From the NCBI GenBank assembly GCA_020343595.1, contig CP070802.1, positions 944,504-978,435 on the forward strand: 33,932 nucleotides of DNA, read 5' to 3'. Every line of letters starts with the position of its first letter. The stretch's first letter is position 1. The position numbers were made by a program, and so were the translations under genes. Shown here piece after piece: positions 33,678 through 33,932 of this stretch. The notes beneath the pieces were generated by a model, which saw only the letters and a program-made list of their open reading frames with translations, ran no database searches and was not told the DNA's origin. This DNA comes from Caldifarciminota bacterium (GTDB lineage Bacteria; Hydrothermota; Tepidihabitantia; SM23-42).

Positions 33678-33932
33678 ATGGCGTTGAAAGACTCCACCGG
33701 CGAATTGTTGTCCCAGCTGAAACAGCAGAAATTCCAAGTGCGCATCGTTTCCATCGAACACATTCCCGATTTACAATACGCCATGGAGAAACATCATGAG
33801 CAGGGCCAATTTGATGACGAACTCTACAACGAGTGGATAGCAAAGTTCGAATTCACTCTCCCGGAAGACTTACCAAATGCTAAATCAATACTTGTTATCG
33901 CAGCTCCTCAACCTCAGTTTGAGGTAACCTTT
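33678..33932 (+). CDS. Epoxyqueuosine-reductase-like Fe-S protein (5' part only)
   Basis: An ATG at 33678 with AGGAGA 6 nt upstream opens an 85-codon frame that runs off the right edge. It reads ALKDSTGELLSQLKQQKF, then WIAKFEFTLPEDLPNAKSILVIAAPQPQFEVTF. The 'LPNAKSILVIAxPQP' segment is characteristic of QueG-like and related 4Fe-4S ferredoxin-domain proteins of the epoxyqueuosine reductase family. The cobalamin- and Fe-S-binding portions would lie outside the window, so the exact subfamily (true QueG or a reductive-dehalogenase-like relative) cannot be decided. Confidence 0.65.
   Translation, partial: MALKDSTGELLSQLKQQKFQVRIVSIEHIPDLQYAMEKHHEQGQFDDELYNEWIAKFEFTLPEDLPNAKSILVIAAPQPQFEVTF

Noticed and set aside
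33613..33843. A 76-aa minus-strand open frame at the right end.
   Set aside because: It lies antisense to the start of the Fe-S protein gene, which has a promoter, a Shine-Dalgarno and a recognisable LPNAKSILVIA motif. The minus frame has no such support.

Overview
The window reads as chromosomal DNA of a didermic, FCB-like bacterium, most plausibly a WOR-3/Stahlbacteria-type candidate lineage. That placement is inferred from protein content, not from a marker-gene search. The indicators are outer-membrane beta-barrels, a TonB-dependent receptor paired with a DUF4249-like protein, 'NPYDPxNP' lipoproteins, a beta-helix protein with a type-A-like sorting tail, a C25-like peptidase, a V/A-type ATPase and succinyl-CoA synthetase. 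No phage, insertion sequence or CRISPR was found. Two small repeat-rich intergenic patches are present.

Layout. 1-398 (-): truncated outer-membrane protein with its own promoter. 533-2950 (-): operon of an S4 RNA-binding protein, PdxA and a TPR/beta-propeller protein. 3104-4408 (+): polyprenyl-phosphate sugar transferase behind a duplicated leader. 4496-5470 (+): DUF6588-like envelope protein. 5526-9134 (-): sugar-nucleotide epimerase, DUF58 protein and BatA-like vWA protein. About 9184-17054 (-): nine-gene operon starting with a cytosolic C25/caspase-like peptidase and an unknown 93-aa protein, then V-ATPase C-F-A-B-D, a small membrane protein and a transglutaminase-like protein. 17146-17219 (+): tRNA-Pro(TGG), followed by a repeat patch. 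17534-19548 (-): sucC-sucD. 19740-23117 (-): GGDEF protein, HypD and a PflX-like radical SAM protein. 23272-24961 (+): TPR/DUF5683-like protein and a lipoprotein. 25200-28210 (+): TonB-dependent receptor and DUF4249-like partner. 28467-31700 (+): Cache-HAMP-PAS-PAS-GAF-HD-GYP sensor behind a REP/MITE-like element. 31801-33279 (-): secreted beta-helix protein. 33678-end (+): truncated epoxyqueuosine-reductase-like Fe-S protein.

The clearest overall pattern is in transcription starts. Fourteen promoters can be read by eye, and thirteen have the form TTGAC(A/T)-N16-TATAAT-like, with a spacer of exactly 16. At six of them the start codon lies only 5-9 nt after the -10 box, so the mRNAs should be leaderless. 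Genes inside operons and other first genes have ordinary Shine-Dalgarno sites. The window therefore suggests two initiation modes in one genome, and it fixes several start codons.

The most unusual gene set is the V-ATPase operon. It encodes the catalytic head and central stalk (A, B, C, D, F), but no E, I or K subunits. Its first gene is a peptidase with a His/Cys dyad and no export signal.
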